In this document: one piece after another, positions 50,601 to 63,464 of the stretch
Numbering within the stretch: the stretch's first letter is position 1
How the letters are laid out: each line of letters begins with the position of its first letter
From: Impatiens glandulifera
Lineage: Eukaryota > Streptophyta > Magnoliopsida > Ericales > Balsaminaceae
DNA: 64,000 nt
Direction of reading: 5' to 3'
Assembly: GCF_907164915.1 (NCBI RefSeq)
Contig: NC_061864.1
Coordinates: forward strand, 599,389 to 663,388
Program-made: the position numbers and the translations under genes
Notes under the pieces: generated by a model
Database searches by the model: none
The model's input: the letters and a program-made list of their open reading frames with translations, nothing else
Told to the model about the DNA's origin: nothing

Positions 50601-52463
50601 TACAATGGCATAATTTTTGTTTTTATTTTAGAACAAAGTTTTTATCCCCATGTAGAATGAGGAGGCTAGTACTAAATCCCACCACCATCAAAGTGTTTTC
50701 AGTGGGAATCAGCCTCTTAGTTCATGGGAAGATCAAGACGACATTCTTCAGCAGGCTCTCTTATCACTTGAGCTATATGTTGGGTGGGTTTTCTGGTGAA
50801 GTGAGGGCAAAGGTAATTAATTTGCTTAATCATTGAAATTTTTCTGGTGGGAAGTTATTGTCAGTAAAAGTGGCGTTTGAAAGATATATCTTCTCAAGGC
50901 ATCTCTTGACCATTTTGATGGAGGATCTTGGGGAAGGGGGGCAAGAGTAACATGGCTCTCATGTGGCTGAAGAGAGACAAGGTCACCCATCACTATCCTC
51001 TTATATTTGTACAATATATAGGCAGAGAGGTATACATGAGAGGCCCACCCAATCGGGTCCACTTTCATTTTGGTCTCATACTAACCTCAAATCCATATAG
51101 ACTAAAATTAATTGGTTAGAGTCTGAAACCGAAGAGATTCAGATCTCAAATTTGATTTTCATTGAACACATTTTGATTAAAGTAGGGAGTTGTGACAGTG
51201 GAATGTTGTTTTACCCCAGTCTAATCTAACTAACTTAAAATTTTTGCATGTTTTTGAGGAAAAAGGAGATTTAAGTCAACAAATAAAGGAACATTTTTAA
51301 CACTTGAAATGAAACTAAAACAATTAGTTACACATTTCACACACAAAAAAGATATATATCTCTTTTCAACACTTTTATTTTCATTCCATCTTGCAAATGA
51401 ACTCGTAACACTTGGACATTTTGTCAAATAGTTAGGAGCATGATTATCATTGATCCTGGTATATAATGCTGTGTGGAATTGTGAGTAATTTTGATGGGCA
51501 TGATGTATGTGGTGGTGGTGGTGGTGTTGAAGAGAGAAACAGAGATAGGAGTAAAAGATCTTACCTGTAGTAGTAGTAGTAGAAGACATTTGAGGTGAGA
51601 AAATGGGTTGGTTTGTGATAATTGTGTGCCTTGGGAACATGGAGAGGTTACATAGCTATCGTGGGGTGATGGTGTTGTTGTTGTTGGTGTCGAATGCGGT
51701 TAGTAGAGTCGTATAGCCTAGTTGGAGTCTCTGTATGTATGTGTGTATCAATTATCATCATGATCATGAATTGGTCGGATTCATTCTTCTTATTATTATT
51801 ATTCAGTGGTTGTGGTTAAAGATTTGGATTCTTGCTTGTCTCTTTATGATTGCAACTCTCTATTCTCTCAAGTTGGATGGATGGCGATGAATGATGATGC
51901 TATTTCAGGACCACCCATGTGCCCCCTCCTTCCCATTCCTCATCTTGGATGGAATTATTATTATTATTATTATATCTTTAACTGCATTTCTGTTAGCACA
52001 ATTTTGCAGGCGCCGTATATGAATTTTCTTGAATTCAAAGATAAGAGTATATGCAAATTATATTTTCTGTAAATTGATTGATGGATACACCCCCACTCTC
52101 TAATAAACTATTATTAATAAACTATATCTCTAATTAAGTTATGTTTATTCTATTAGGTGATTTAGGTATCCATTTTGTTGTTGAGAAAATGAAGTAAGAT
52201 TGGATTAGAAAGCTAATTAAAAAAATCACGTACTAAGCATACCCTAAATACTGTTTTATTTATTTATTTATCATAGTCTCATGGTCTTTGTTATATTTGC
52301 TTTGTACATGAAATATATTACAATTTATTATTTCTAAACTATATATATATATATATATATATTTAAAAGGATGTAACGCACCTGAGTAAAATGGAACCAG
52401 CATCTAACTATTGAGTTAATCTAACTATTGAGTTAATCTGTATTTGTTTAAAATATTATAAAT
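44670..52463. other. Long spacer without a recognised gene
   Basis: Nearly 8 kb with only short open frames (the longest is 166 codons at 50336-50836) that show no domain, splice-linked continuation or homology I recognise. Composition between 46900 and 51700 is more mixed than in the AT-rich spacers, so an unannotated non-coding RNA or decayed gene is possible. I see no tRNA or known microRNA sequence. Confidence 0.45.
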
Positions 52464-53055
52464 TGGGAAAGAAAAAAAAAAGGAAAAAGTTGTTACTGAA
52501 TTTCGGTACGGTATATCTTAATATTTTTTCCATTTCTTATACCTTACTTAAAATTTCGGTATGCAAAAAATAATACTTTTACCTTACATTAATTTTGGTA
52601 TACCTTATTTCGATATATTTTAATTTCGGTATAAAAAGAATTCATACATTTACTCTACCTTATTTTCGGTACAGTATCGGTATTATACATTTGATACATA
52701 AAAAATATATTAATAAAAAAATCAATCCCAATCGTTAAGGTAAAAATTACATATATTCAGTATAATTATATTTTGATATTATTTAAAAATTATATTTCTA
52801 TAATTAAATTAATTTTAAATTTATTTAATTATTTCCTTATAAGGATTATATATATATTAACTTATAAATACTATTTCGGTATATCTTGATATACCAAAAT
52901 TTTAAAAATCTCATACCTTTACCGTACCAATAATTACGGTATCGGTATCATACCTTACATTTTTTTCGGTATACCTTAAAAGTCAATATTTTTGATATAT
53001 TACGGTATGATATTTTCGATATACCTTTAATATCGGTAATTTTTCCCACCCCTAC
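52464..53055. mobile_element. Non-autonomous hAT-like element rich in GGTATACC motifs
   Basis: The region is packed with TTCGGTAT, GGTATACC and CGGTATCGG motifs in both orientations, the subterminal repeat style of hAT elements. The right end reads TCGGTAATTTTTCCCACCCC, whose complement is a classic hAT terminus (GGGGTGGGAAAAATTACCGA). The left end (TGGGAAAGAAAAA) is degraded. Possible 8-bp target duplications are TTATAAAT (52456-52463) and TTATAATT (53056-53063), 7 of 8 identical. No coding capacity is visible. Confidence 0.6.
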
Positions 53056-53063
53056 TTATAATT

Positions 53064-55104
53064 TAATATTTAACCCTAAGATTTGTTTGGTTTGTGAGGT
53101 AATTATAGCGAAAAATATCATTATTTTATGTCCTCTATTTGTTTTGTTCTTACTTTTGTTCCTATCATTTTATAATTATATTCAATTTAAAAAATATATT
53201 TTCATGTTATCTATTAAAATATTAATTAATATATAAAATAGAATTACATTATATAGAAAAAAACAAAAACAAAATTATTCATTAACTTAAAATATAATAA
53301 CAAATGATTATATTTTTCAACTTGGAATATATTATATGTAATTGTAAATATAATAATATAAATTCAGTAAGGTTAGATAAGATAGCTGAGATAAGATTTT
53401 GTATTTTAATTCTTATTAAAAATACTTTAAATTAAAATAAAAAAATAATTAAGATCTTTCTATCTTTTTTTTTTAAAATATCTGAACCTAATTTTTGCTT
53501 TTTACCAAACATTTTATAGTATAAAGTTATTGTTAAATTAAGTTGTAGTACTATCTCAAAAGTGTACATCCATTACCAAACAACTTATAAAAAGGGAGTA
53601 TGAGCTGCATGAAAGAGAAGTTCTAACCATTCATAATTACTTCAATAAATTAACTTTCACTTCATCTTTTCATTTCTTTGTTTGTTTGTTTGCCTTAAAC
53701 AAAATAATATATACTATTATTATCTTGTTGTTTGGTTAAACCACATATATTTATGATTCAAACTAGGCCTTAATTAGACATGTTTGGCAATTGGAGAGTG
53801 GTTTTGGAACCATGTAAAGGTTTCGAGTGGTTACTGGTTTTGTTGTTGGCACATAGTTTTTGTTTAGGCCTTGTTTGTTTGTTTGATTCCTATAAGAGAA
53901 TTAGTGATTAAGCGTTTTAATTAAGTTATCATCAATATTAATTAATTATCAACTAACTAGAGTTAAAAAGCTTAAGCTTTGTTAGTTCAGATGTCACATA
54001 ATAATGAATAAAATTATTTTAATTAAATACTTGTTTTTATCTATCAGTTGACAGTTATTACAAAGGAAACAACAGGAAAAACCAAACGCTACCTACTTTT
54101 TTTTATCCCATTTGTACTTTATAGTACTACGGCTATAGCTTTGGACTGGCCGGCGATATTAACTATGAAATGAATTCAAACACTACTTTAATTTTACTCT
54201 ATTATATATAATAATCTCCCAAAATAATATAAATATATATTAATTATTTATCTAAATAATTTCATCCATATTTTTTGTGTGCAAAAAATAAATACAACTC
54301 ATACAAAACAACCAAAATAATGTATATATCTATTTCTTTTATAATTATTAAAGTATTAAAAAATAAAAAGAAATAACATCTACTATACCTCTTTCAAACA
54401 AGCTATATGAACTAATTATTTCATACTGAGATCATTTTACAAAAAAATACATAGAAAAATAGAAATACAATTAAACTAATTGATTTATTGTTGTTAACTT
54501 CTTGGAAACTTTGCAGAATATATATTCTTGCATAATGATCAAATATATACAATAAATAATGCCTTATATATAATTATTCAACTATCAAAAAAAGTATATA
54601 TCGTACTAAATCTACACTGTTAATTTCATCTCATCATCTCTTATTTTCCTTATTTATAATTTTAGATATATTATTTTACATAGGGTATTATACCTAGAAT
54701 GTGAAGCAAAACTGGAGAACTGGAAAGAAAAATCAAAAGATAGATTATATATATTAAAAACATAACAACAATTAATGATCCAATCTGCCAGAACCAATAT
54801 CCCTATATAGAACAATGAAAATATAATTTTTTTTATGTAAAGCATTACTAATTTGTTATTCATAATTATTAATATAATTGAATAACCTAATTAGGTTAAC
54901 CGACTAGCCTAAAGTCTAGACAGACAGAGGGAGACTAGAGAGAAAAGGATAATTGGGTCCACATTTGTGTGATTTAGAGGACATACAAACAATGGCCTCC
55001 TCATCAATTCTGCTCCCACCACTCCTTCATCTTCTTAAACATCCGTGCTCTTCTGTCCTCTCTATACCACCCCCACATGATCACCATCTCTCATTTTTCT
55101 TCAT
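53064..55104. other. AT-rich spacer upstream of the SAUR50-type gene
   Basis: No gene recognised. The right end (54900-55104) holds the proximal promoter of the downstream SAUR. Confidence 0.55.
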
Positions 55105-55112
55105 CATAAATA
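55105..55112 (+). promoter_or_regulatory. TATA-like box of the SAUR50-type gene
   Basis: CATAAATA lies about 140 bp upstream of the start at 55250. Its position inside a longer upstream in-frame open stretch argues that translation starts at 55250. A run of CAAATC/CCAATC repeats occupies the leader. Confidence 0.45.
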
Positions 55113-55249
55113 CCAAACCCCCCTTCCATTCCAAGGCTCCAAATCAAATCAAATCCAATCCAATCCAATTCACAAAAATCTGTTTTTCTTCTCTCTCTCT
55201 TATCCAAATCCAAATTCAAATCCAACCCAGAGAGGATTCGGGGGGAGAA

Positions 55250-55600
55250 ATGGCAATCAGATCAAAATCAAACAAGCTAACACAAGCGGCACTGATCAAG
55301 CAAATCGTGAAGAGATGTTCAAGCTTAGGCAAAATCAAGGCAGCAGGATCATCATATGATGGTGATGATCAAGAAGGAGATTATAACTTCCCTGTTGACG
55401 TACCAAAAGGCCATTTTGCAGTTTACGTTGGAGAGAACAGAACCAGATACATAGTGCCCATTTCTCTTTTAAATCATCCAGAATTTCAATTCCTTTTACA
55501 GAGGGCGGAGGAGGAATTCGGTTTCAATCATGATATGGGCCTTACTATTCCTTGTGAAGAAGTTGTCTTTCGATCCTTAACATCAATGCTTTTGAGATGA
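55250..55600 (+). CDS. SAUR50: SAUR50-type small auxin-up RNA protein
   Basis: An intronless 116-aa SAUR. It begins Met-Ala-Ile-Arg with [20 protein letters not shown] at 9-28, has an acidic Gly/Asp/Glu linker at 32-48, then [20 protein letters not shown] at 50-69, [33 protein letters not shown] and SLTSMLLR at the end. The N-terminal helix and the ENR(T/S)RYIVPIS wording match the Arabidopsis SAUR50/SAUR12/SAUR51 group, distinct from the three minus-strand SAURs, which have the EIQKKRF or ESQRRF version. Members of this group promote organ growth through PP2C.D inhibition and help cotyledon opening in light. The frame is open upstream to 54953, but the family N-terminus and the TATA-like box support the ATG at 55250. 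An unusual GCC repeat lies about 110 bp past the stop. Confidence 0.95.
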   Translation: MAIRSKSNKLTQAALIKQIVKRCSSLGKIKAAGSSYDGDDQEGDYNFPVDVPKGHFAVYVGENRTRYIVPISLLNHPEFQFLLQRAEEEFGFNHDMGLTIPCEEVVFRSLTSMLLR

Positions 55601-55710
55601 TCCATCTCAATTCATTTCATTTCATTAAAACCTAGCTAGCTTAGATTTAATAATAATTAGTTGCATGCTTTTCAAGTTTGTTTCGAGAAGAGATATGTAT
55701 GTAAGATGAA

Positions 55711-55738
55711 GCGCCGCCGCCGCCGCCGCCGCCGCCGT
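55711..55738. repeat. (GCC)n repeat downstream of the SAUR50-type stop
   Basis: About nine GCC units follow GAAGC, with a GC-rich tail (GCCGGCCGCAGCTGCTGC) just after. This is an isolated island of pure G+C in very AT-rich sequence and probably lies in the 3' UTR. Confidence 0.85.
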
Positions 55739-55749
55739 AGTAATCAGCC

Positions 55750-57674
55750 GGCCGCAGCTGCTGCTTCTCTTTTTTTTAACATCTTTCTTCGTTATATATA
55801 TAATTGTTCTAATTAATTCATGGAATGGAACCCTAATTATGTTTATTCATCTTTTCATGTGGGTTAGCTTAACTTTTTATTTTTTATATCTAATTGATAA
55901 ATTAAAATTATTTGTCTTTTTTTTTGTGATAAAAAACAATTTTATTTTTTATTAATAAAAGTATGGTTTAATTATTAAAAGGAGATATAATAAATAAAGA
56001 GTTATTAAATTAACCCACCATTAAACAAATTCTTGATTTATTTATTATTTATTCATCAAATAATAAAATATAATGACTCTTAATATAAAAGAAATAATTA
56101 ATATATAAAGCACTCTCACATATATAAATAAATATAAATTTAAATCAGATTTTTTTTAAAGAAACTAACAAAAACACTTCATGATTATATAAAATATATA
56201 CATATATATATATATATTTAGTGAAAATTAAAATTTAATGTTGTTTGTTGTTTATATTATATATGTGAACTCTAGCTCTCTGTGTTATGGGCAGTTATCT
56301 TATTTTTATTTATAATTTATAATAAATATTATTAAATATTTTTATTATTATTTTACATAAAATAAGAGAAATGATATATGATAGAAAAAAAAAGAAGGGA
56401 ATGTTAAAGAAATGAGTGGCTAAAATGTCATGATCACTTCTCTCCTATTTACTCTCATAATTTTTATATCCCTATCCTTATATGAACCACAGACATATAT
56501 GACACAAGACCGGAGTCTCAACTAAAACTAAAACTAATAAAAACATCGTTTATATATATAAATATAAAGTTGGTTACAAGTTAAGACACCATAGCCCACC
56601 TTGAAGAACTAATGAGGGACAATATTTCAAATAAAAGACTAACACATTATTTTTTATATATATATATTTATTTTTTTTTGTAAAGGTAAGACTTTTCATT
56701 ACTCATTTAGACGTCTAGAAAGTTCTCAACTTTGTGGATTAATAAAATATACCTTCATGAAAAAATAAATAAATATGAACTAGCTAGTTTATGGGGAGAC
56801 ATAAATTCGTACATCCACGCGTATACAAGACACTCACTCTAAAACAAACAACCTATTCAGAAGAAAAAGAAAAAAAAAAATCAATTTGCTCAAGATCCAA
56901 AATAAACAAAGGCGACTCATATATTACATGAATGATTTAAAACTTGAAGATATTAGTGATGACCATTAGTTTTGTCTCAAACTTTATCGTCTTAGATATT
57001 TTAATTAGTATTAATTGTTAATATATATGATAAATTGTAAAATTAGGTCAATATTGCCTAATTGTGGTATTTTCCTTGCTAAAAAAAATGATATAGACAA
57101 ATGTTTGAAAAATAAAAAACATCAAGTGACCCCTTGTCATATAGTACGTAATTAGACCAATAATTCAAAGTATGTGGATATTATATATTATATATAGCTT
57201 CATGAGTTAGCTAGCTAGCTAGGGGTTGAATCTAATTAATTAATTAGTTTTATGTGAATCTTTAAGCATGCATATATAATTGGTTGGAATGTACGTACGT
57301 AATTCTTCCCAAACCATACAAATCCTTAAATTGCATAAGTTCTCATTATTTTGTTTTATATATTATATATAAATATTAACTTATCTTTAATAAATAGTTT
57401 AGAATATATACAGTGTCTCCCTAAGTTGGGGGGGCCATTTATAAAAAAAAAAGCACTTTCATGATATGTTTGCCATTTATTTTTTATTTCTATAACTTGT
57501 AGAACAAATTAATTAACTTCTAATCTTTCATCTTAATTTTCATTGACATGAATAGATAGATACTCCTAACAAAAATGTCATATATAATTAATTTACCTGA
57601 TCAACATCGATCATGACTATCCAAATTATATCTGATCGATCATCTTGAACGAATGTGAAACTCTCCCTTTTGAT

Positions 57675-57705
<31 letters not shown>

Positions 57706-58689
57706 CTCCAACATTAATAGTATATCATTATCATTTCAATTAGTTTTTTTAGTTATAAATGAAATAAGTTGGTAGGTTGGTGTATATATGATGGGGTTCC
57801 TTTTGAACATGAATTAACAGTAAAAAGTTGAAAAACTTTATGGTTTGAATAAAAGATAAATAAATAAAGTGAAAGAGTAGCGCTATTTTATGATCACATA
57901 CAACAACATTATTAATTTGCAATGTACATCTATTGTTTATTTGTCTGTCTTTCTTGTGACTTGTGAGCTTTCATAGCCATGGATATGCAGGATGGGGTAT
58001 ATATATCAATATCGTCAGCTAGCCTTCTTCCAATTATAACATCACATGGCTCGATCCTATATATATATATATAATAGCCTCCAGTTTTAATTTCTTTTCA
58101 TTTCAGCCACATACAATTTCTGACATTCATTCCCATCAGTTTTATTTTTCAACTTTTATTATCTATATATAATTTGCATATCCCATTTAATTCAAAATGT
58201 TATAAGGAAACAATCAGATTTCCGAATTCAATTGCATAGGTTTATATATATGCTTATATAAGTAGAACATTTAATTGGCACATTTAACTTATTTTTTTCA
58301 TTTTCTGTTAATAATTGTTTTTTTTTTAATTACATTATCTAAATGTAAAAATAAAACTAACGTGCTTGCATGTTCCTCTTCTTCTACCTTTCATTCTTTT
58401 TTTTTTTTCAATTACTTTTTCTTCCTCTCTCTCTCCTTCTTCTTCTTCTTATTCTTCTTCTTCTTCCTTCTATCATTCAAAACTCCTAGAACTTTTTATT
58501 ATTCTTCATTTTTGTGGATGAAATTGATCGGAATTTTATGTGTCATTTTCTCCCAACTTCTTTCTTTTAAATTTATAAAAATTGAACTCGTCAATATTTA
58601 TATATTAATATTCTCTGCAATTTATTTGTGAAATTTGGTTAGAATGAAATATAGTCGAAATTATAAACCATTAATTAGCTCCAATTAAA

Positions 58690-58690
<1 letters not shown>
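55750..58690. other. AT-rich spacer downstream of the SAUR50-type gene
   Basis: No gene recognised. Contains several (AT)n runs (for example 57679-57702). A pyrimidine-rich CTT tract at 58375-58480 creates a 118-codon open frame of Phe/Ser-rich low complexity that I do not regard as coding. Confidence 0.55.

Positions 58691-58694
<4 letters not shown>

Positions 58695-58779
<85 letters not shown>
58695..58779. repeat. Long (AT)n microsatellite
   Basis: About 42 uninterrupted AT dinucleotides, ending roughly 60 bp from the left end of the hAT element. Its length may be unreliable in assembly. Confidence 0.9.
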
Positions 58780-58784
<5 letters not shown>

Positions 58785-58837
58785 ATTAGGTTGAAACATT
58801 TCATGAGAGAAGCCAAATTAGTATAGCTAGCTAGTTT

Positions 58838-61483
58838 CAGTGTCGGACCTGAGATTTCGAGGCCTGAGGCGAGCACAAAACTTGGTACCCTCAAAGCTTA
58901 ATATCCATACATATATTTTTTTATCGATTTAAATAAATAATAGTATTTGTAACATGAATTCTAGAAATAAAATATCATCAAAATAATATGTCATAAGTAA
59001 ATATTAAAAAAACATAGAAGATCCAACCAAAATATAAAAATTATGTTCCGAACTAGTACATAGTCACTTGAATATTACTCGTCTCGCATTTTTTGAAGCG
59101 AAAGTATTAATCAAGTTTGCATAATCAACTTTCTCAATAAATTTTTTCTCGATAGATAACATAGTTAACCCATTTATTCTTTCTTGCGACATAATTGATC
59201 GAAGATAAGTTTTAAACAACTTCAATTTGGAAAAAACTTCTTTCCGCAGATGCAACAGTAACTGGTATAGTCAGCAAAACTCGATATGCGATATAGAAAT
59301 TTGGATAACAACCATCCATTGTTTTCAAATAATTCAGCACATCAATCGCTCTTTTTGCTTCTCCGGGTAATGAATGTCTTAACAACTTTAGTTATAGAAA
59401 TAAATCTGATTCATCAACATCGGAGTGCCCATCATGTGTTAAAGAATTTTGAAGATTGACACATGAGCTCAAGAGACCATCATCATCAATAGACTTTAAC
59501 TTCTCCAAACTAAATAAAAACCCAAAGGTTTCTTCGTACTTTTAAAATTGCTCAAACCGAGTTTGAAGTGAAGAAAAAGAGCTTGATCAATTATAAATAA
59601 GAAGTAATTAACTCGAAAAGATTCTTTAGGAGATTGAGTTACCTTTTCACTATTGATATCATCAAATTGTCTCTTTCTCCGAATGATGTGTTTTTCTCGG
59701 AAAATAGGTTTAATTCCCATTTCACTTGCAATATGTTCGGCTTCAACCAAGGCTTGATCAAATCTAGATTCTCTAAACTCTTGGAGAAAAGAAATAAGCC
59801 CTTTTAACTGTCCGATAGCAACATCGATATCCATTTTTTCTGATTGGAGAAACTTATCGACAATGTTAATCTCATATAATAACTTGTACCAAATTATCAT
59901 TCCGGTTAGGAATTCAAAATTCTCAAGTTCAAATGGTGTCAAGCGCTCAGCTTCACTCTTTATTTTTGAGTCATAAGAAGTGTTTGTCAAATCAATTAAA
60001 GCATCTCGTATTTTTGAAGTCTGGTCTTTTATGGGCTTCACACTTTCAACATAGCTTTCCCATCGTGTGTTGTGATAATGGCTTGACCGTAAGACCTTGT
60101 ACATGATCTTTGAAGATTTTCCACCGCTTGGTAGAAGAAGAGAATAATGAATATATGCGTTGTATAACACCAAAAAAGGACATCACTTTAGGACAACAAT
60201 TTACCATATCACATAGTGTGAGATTAAGACTGTGGCATCCACATGGAGTGTAGAAAGCTTTGGGATTAATTTCAAGTAATCTATTTTGTACACCTTTGTG
60301 CTTGCCTTTCATATTAGATCCATTGTCATATCCTTGACCTCTTATAATGTCAATCGCAAGTTCGAGATTGCTCAAAATATTTTTAAGCTCTATAAAAAGC
60401 CCAAGCCCAGAAGTTTCATTAACTTTCAAAAATCCAATCCAAAATTCTTCGACCACTATTGCATTTTCTGAATCATCCGCACATCTAATTACAAGGGACA
60501 TTTGTTCCTCGTGACTTGCATCTGGAGTGCAATCAAGTATCACAGTGAAATATTTTGCATGCTTAGTTTTTGCAACAATTAAACTTCTTACTTCAGCTGT
60601 CAACATTTGTATCAATTCATTTTGGATTTTGGGCCCAAGATAAGTGTAATGAATATCTCGTTCTTGAAAATGAACACGCCGAAGATGTTCCTCCATTATT
60701 GGATCAAATTCGGCAATCATTTCAATTAATTGCAAAAAGATTCCATTATTCTCAACATAAAGCTTTTCACAATCTTCTCGAAGTGCCAAGTTATTTTTCG
60801 CAATTCTTTGCACAACCGCAATTATTCTCTTCAATACTTCAACTCTAAATGCTAATCTGCATTAAAAATTTATAGATTAACCATCATTCTATGAATCTAT
60901 GATTAACCACAATGTTGCACTTCCGCTATGCAATAATGCAAGATACAGATTGTGAATTCACCATTCCACCAGACAAGTCCTCAACAACAAAAAATAATCA
61001 AGTAAATCGAACCAAAATCTCACCGAAATTAGAGGAAGAACTCTAGTGAGCAGTGGCGCAGTGCCGAAAAATAAGGCTGGACGAGCGAAAAATGCCCAAG
61101 AGCTCGGGGAAGGAGACGACTGAGTTTTCTGCTCCAATTCCGGCAAGCTAGAGGATCGACGAAGGGCTTGGGATTTGGGGAAAGTGTTTCCTTTTGTTTC
61201 AGAATGCTTGTTCTTATTTTTTTTTCTTTTTCCTTGATTTTTTTGATAAATGGAAATCGTGCGATTCTTTTCTCTAAGTAAGATAGTGTTTTTTATTTTT
61301 ATTTTTTTGATACAAATTAAGTTAGGGTTTATCATTGATAGATTGTCAATTATTATTTATGGGCTTTTTAAAAATAAGCCCATGAACATATCATTATAAA
61401 TTTTTTTTTGAAGATTTTGGTGTCCCAAAAATATTTGAGCCTGAGGCAATTGTCTCACTTATTACACAGCAGGTCTGGGCCTG
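58838..61483 (-). mobile_element. Degraded hAT transposon, about 2.65 kb
   Basis: The left terminus begins CAGTGTCGGACCTGAG. The complement of the right terminus is CAGGCCCAGACCTGCTG, and both continue into GCCTGAGGC-type sequence, an imperfect hAT-style inverted repeat. Flanking 8-mers GCTAGTTT and GTTAGGTT are only weakly alike, so the target duplication is not firm. It encloses a minus-strand transposase pseudogene. The 5' part (60850-61340) is leader-like, with no transposase motif, and the N-terminal zinc-finger region is missing. Confidence 0.65.
59064..60840 (-). pseudogene. hAT transposase (zinc-finger MYM/TTF-type) pseudogene
   Basis: Three minus-strand frames carry consecutive pieces of one transposase. 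At 60834-60060 lies the RNase-H-like core with [20 protein letters not shown] (catalytic Asp region), [20 protein letters not shown] and [19 protein letters not shown]. At 60080-59590 lies the [12 protein letters not shown] segment and the following helical domain. At 59255-59064 lies the C-terminal hAT dimerisation piece (KLFKTYLRSIMSQERINGL). Frameshifts occur near 60065 and near 59590-59500, with further stops at 59480-59260. The N-terminal BED/TTF zinc finger is absent. The family is that of plant proteins often labelled zinc finger MYM-type protein 1-like. It cannot make a working protein. Confidence 0.8.
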
Positions 61484-63464
61484 GTTAGGTTTGACAAAAA
61501 TGAGTTTGCAGAGAACTCCTCGCTAATGAGAGTTCGTTAAGAAGAGACGACTACCGTGTTAACAGACTCATTTGTTTTATTTTTACTTTTAATTAATTAA
61601 TAAATATGTTACAAAAATATGAACACCATTTTTAATATATAGAAAATATTAGTGATCATTATATAAGTCTAAAATGAACATTTAATAATTTATAAATCTA
61701 AATGATACACTTATACAAATACATGTTTCAAGTTTTTTTTTATATAAATATTAATTTAGATTAAATAATACATACTTTAATTTATTAAATCAAAATTTTT
61801 AAAAGGTAATTTATCATTTATTCCATATTTAAATATCAACACACTAATACCAGCTACTATTGCAATACCAATAATTAATTAATATTTAGATTCTACAATA
61901 TTTTTTTTCTTTGTTGAAGATCTAGAAAACGAGTCCGTGAGTGAATAGAAAACTCGAATTATTAATTGTAATGGGAGAAATATCTAGTCCCAAGTCAATC
62001 ATTCTATTGATCAATTCTTCTCCATTTCTTAGTTGGCCCTTCCTTTCTCAACCACCCGTACCTCAACAATTACTTCCATTTTCTTTAAATATTGCCGATT
62101 TATTAATTAGCTAGGTCCCCTCTTCTTTTGGATTATTAATGAAGATCTTTCTTTAATTTCAAACAATAACAAAAACATTTAGAAGAACAATCTAATTAAG
62201 ATCGACCCACATCCTTCACGATGATGATGACGATGACGATTATATATTCAAAATCGAATGAGACAATTCACTAAACCACATATCCCGCTATATATGGGCA
62301 GGATTAATTGTCGGATTGCGATCATCGATAAATAGACACTTGTGAAATCAAACAAACCCTAATGAGTCCCATTACAGTTGGCTTGTGATGGTTACATTTT
62401 TGACTAGCTAGCTAGCTAGCTAGAAGTTGTATGATAACCATACATCTCTAGCTAATTGTCCTTTCAAAGTACCACTATTCTATCTCATTTCTAAGTCATC
62501 CCTCATGACCTTAATTGTAAATCAAACGTACTTCTAGTTCTAAACCATTCACACCCCGTACGTACGTACGTACGTACGTACATTGATATTATATAAACGC
62601 GTTTTAAAAACAACATTATTAATTAATTAAAACGGTCTCAAAATTTATAATTTGTTTCTTTAGGTCAAACTTCATATCAATCAATCAATCAATGTATCTA
62701 TTTATTTAAGTTGTTAGGTTAACATTAATTTGACCCGATATATAAAGATATAATTATTAAGTTTGATTTTGAATATATATATAAAGTGGTGGAACTTTGA
62801 GAAAGAAAGTCTCAATCTCAATTAATAAATAAAGATAATAAATATTGAAATTGTTTGTTTTTCTTTCAAAAATAAATAATGTAATTAAAGATATTTTATA
62901 TATAATCAATTGGACTAATTAGCTAGCATTGAAATAAATAGGTCAGAAGGCTACAAAGTAGAGCAAGGGACCAGGTAAAACAGGTACAGAGACTTGTTTG
63001 GTTTTTCTAACCAAAAATAGACAAGAAAAACATAATCATTGAAGTTTTTAATATAGTTTTTCCTATTTTATCCCTCTTGTATATATATATATATATATGG
63101 GTTGATGTATTTTGTAAATTTAAGAATGGAAATTGAGGTTAGAATCTGACATTTTGCCAAACAAGACTTATAGTGGAATTCCAAACAAGGCCTACATGTA
63201 TTGTTGGAAAATATTTAATATATTGGGATGGTACTCTGTGGGTCCCAGAGGTACACGTGACTAGTATGGTCCATATGTCTCTCACTAGTCACACACATTC
63301 AAGTGTGTAGGGCCCCACACATATGCTTCGCCTTTCTTCCGCGAAATTTCCATGCATTTTCATGCACATGGACAACCAGTTAATTAATTAATTAATTAAT
63401 TAAGGTATTAATATTAATAAGTCACTTTATTTGAATTTATCATTTTTCAATATATACAAATTTA
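61484..63464. other. AT-rich spacer with simple repeats
   Basis: No gene recognised. It holds a TAGC repeat (62406-62422), a CGTA repeat (62558-62581), a TCAA run near 62677-62691 and a TTAA run (63380-63402). Nothing else stands out. Confidence 0.55.
62558..62581. repeat. (CGTA)n microsatellite
   Basis: About six tandem CGTA units, unusual for its CpG content in this AT-rich sequence. Confidence 0.9.

Noticed and set aside
50336..50836. 166-codon open frame
   Set aside because: Starts at a non-ATG codon or weak context, has a hydrophobic but unpatterned composition, no domain, and no splice-linked continuation.
54953..55249. N-terminal extension of the SAUR50-type gene
   Set aside because: The frame is open, but it would add 99 residues of low-complexity Pro/Ser/Gln sequence unlike any SAUR, and a TATA-like box and leader lie within it.
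58685..58894. Tyr-Ile repeat open frame
   Set aside because: Produced by the (AT)n microsatellite.
60958..61335. 125-codon minus-strand open frame in the hAT element
   Set aside because: Lys/Ser-rich with no zinc-finger or transposase motif; more likely the element's leader or a replaced 5' region.
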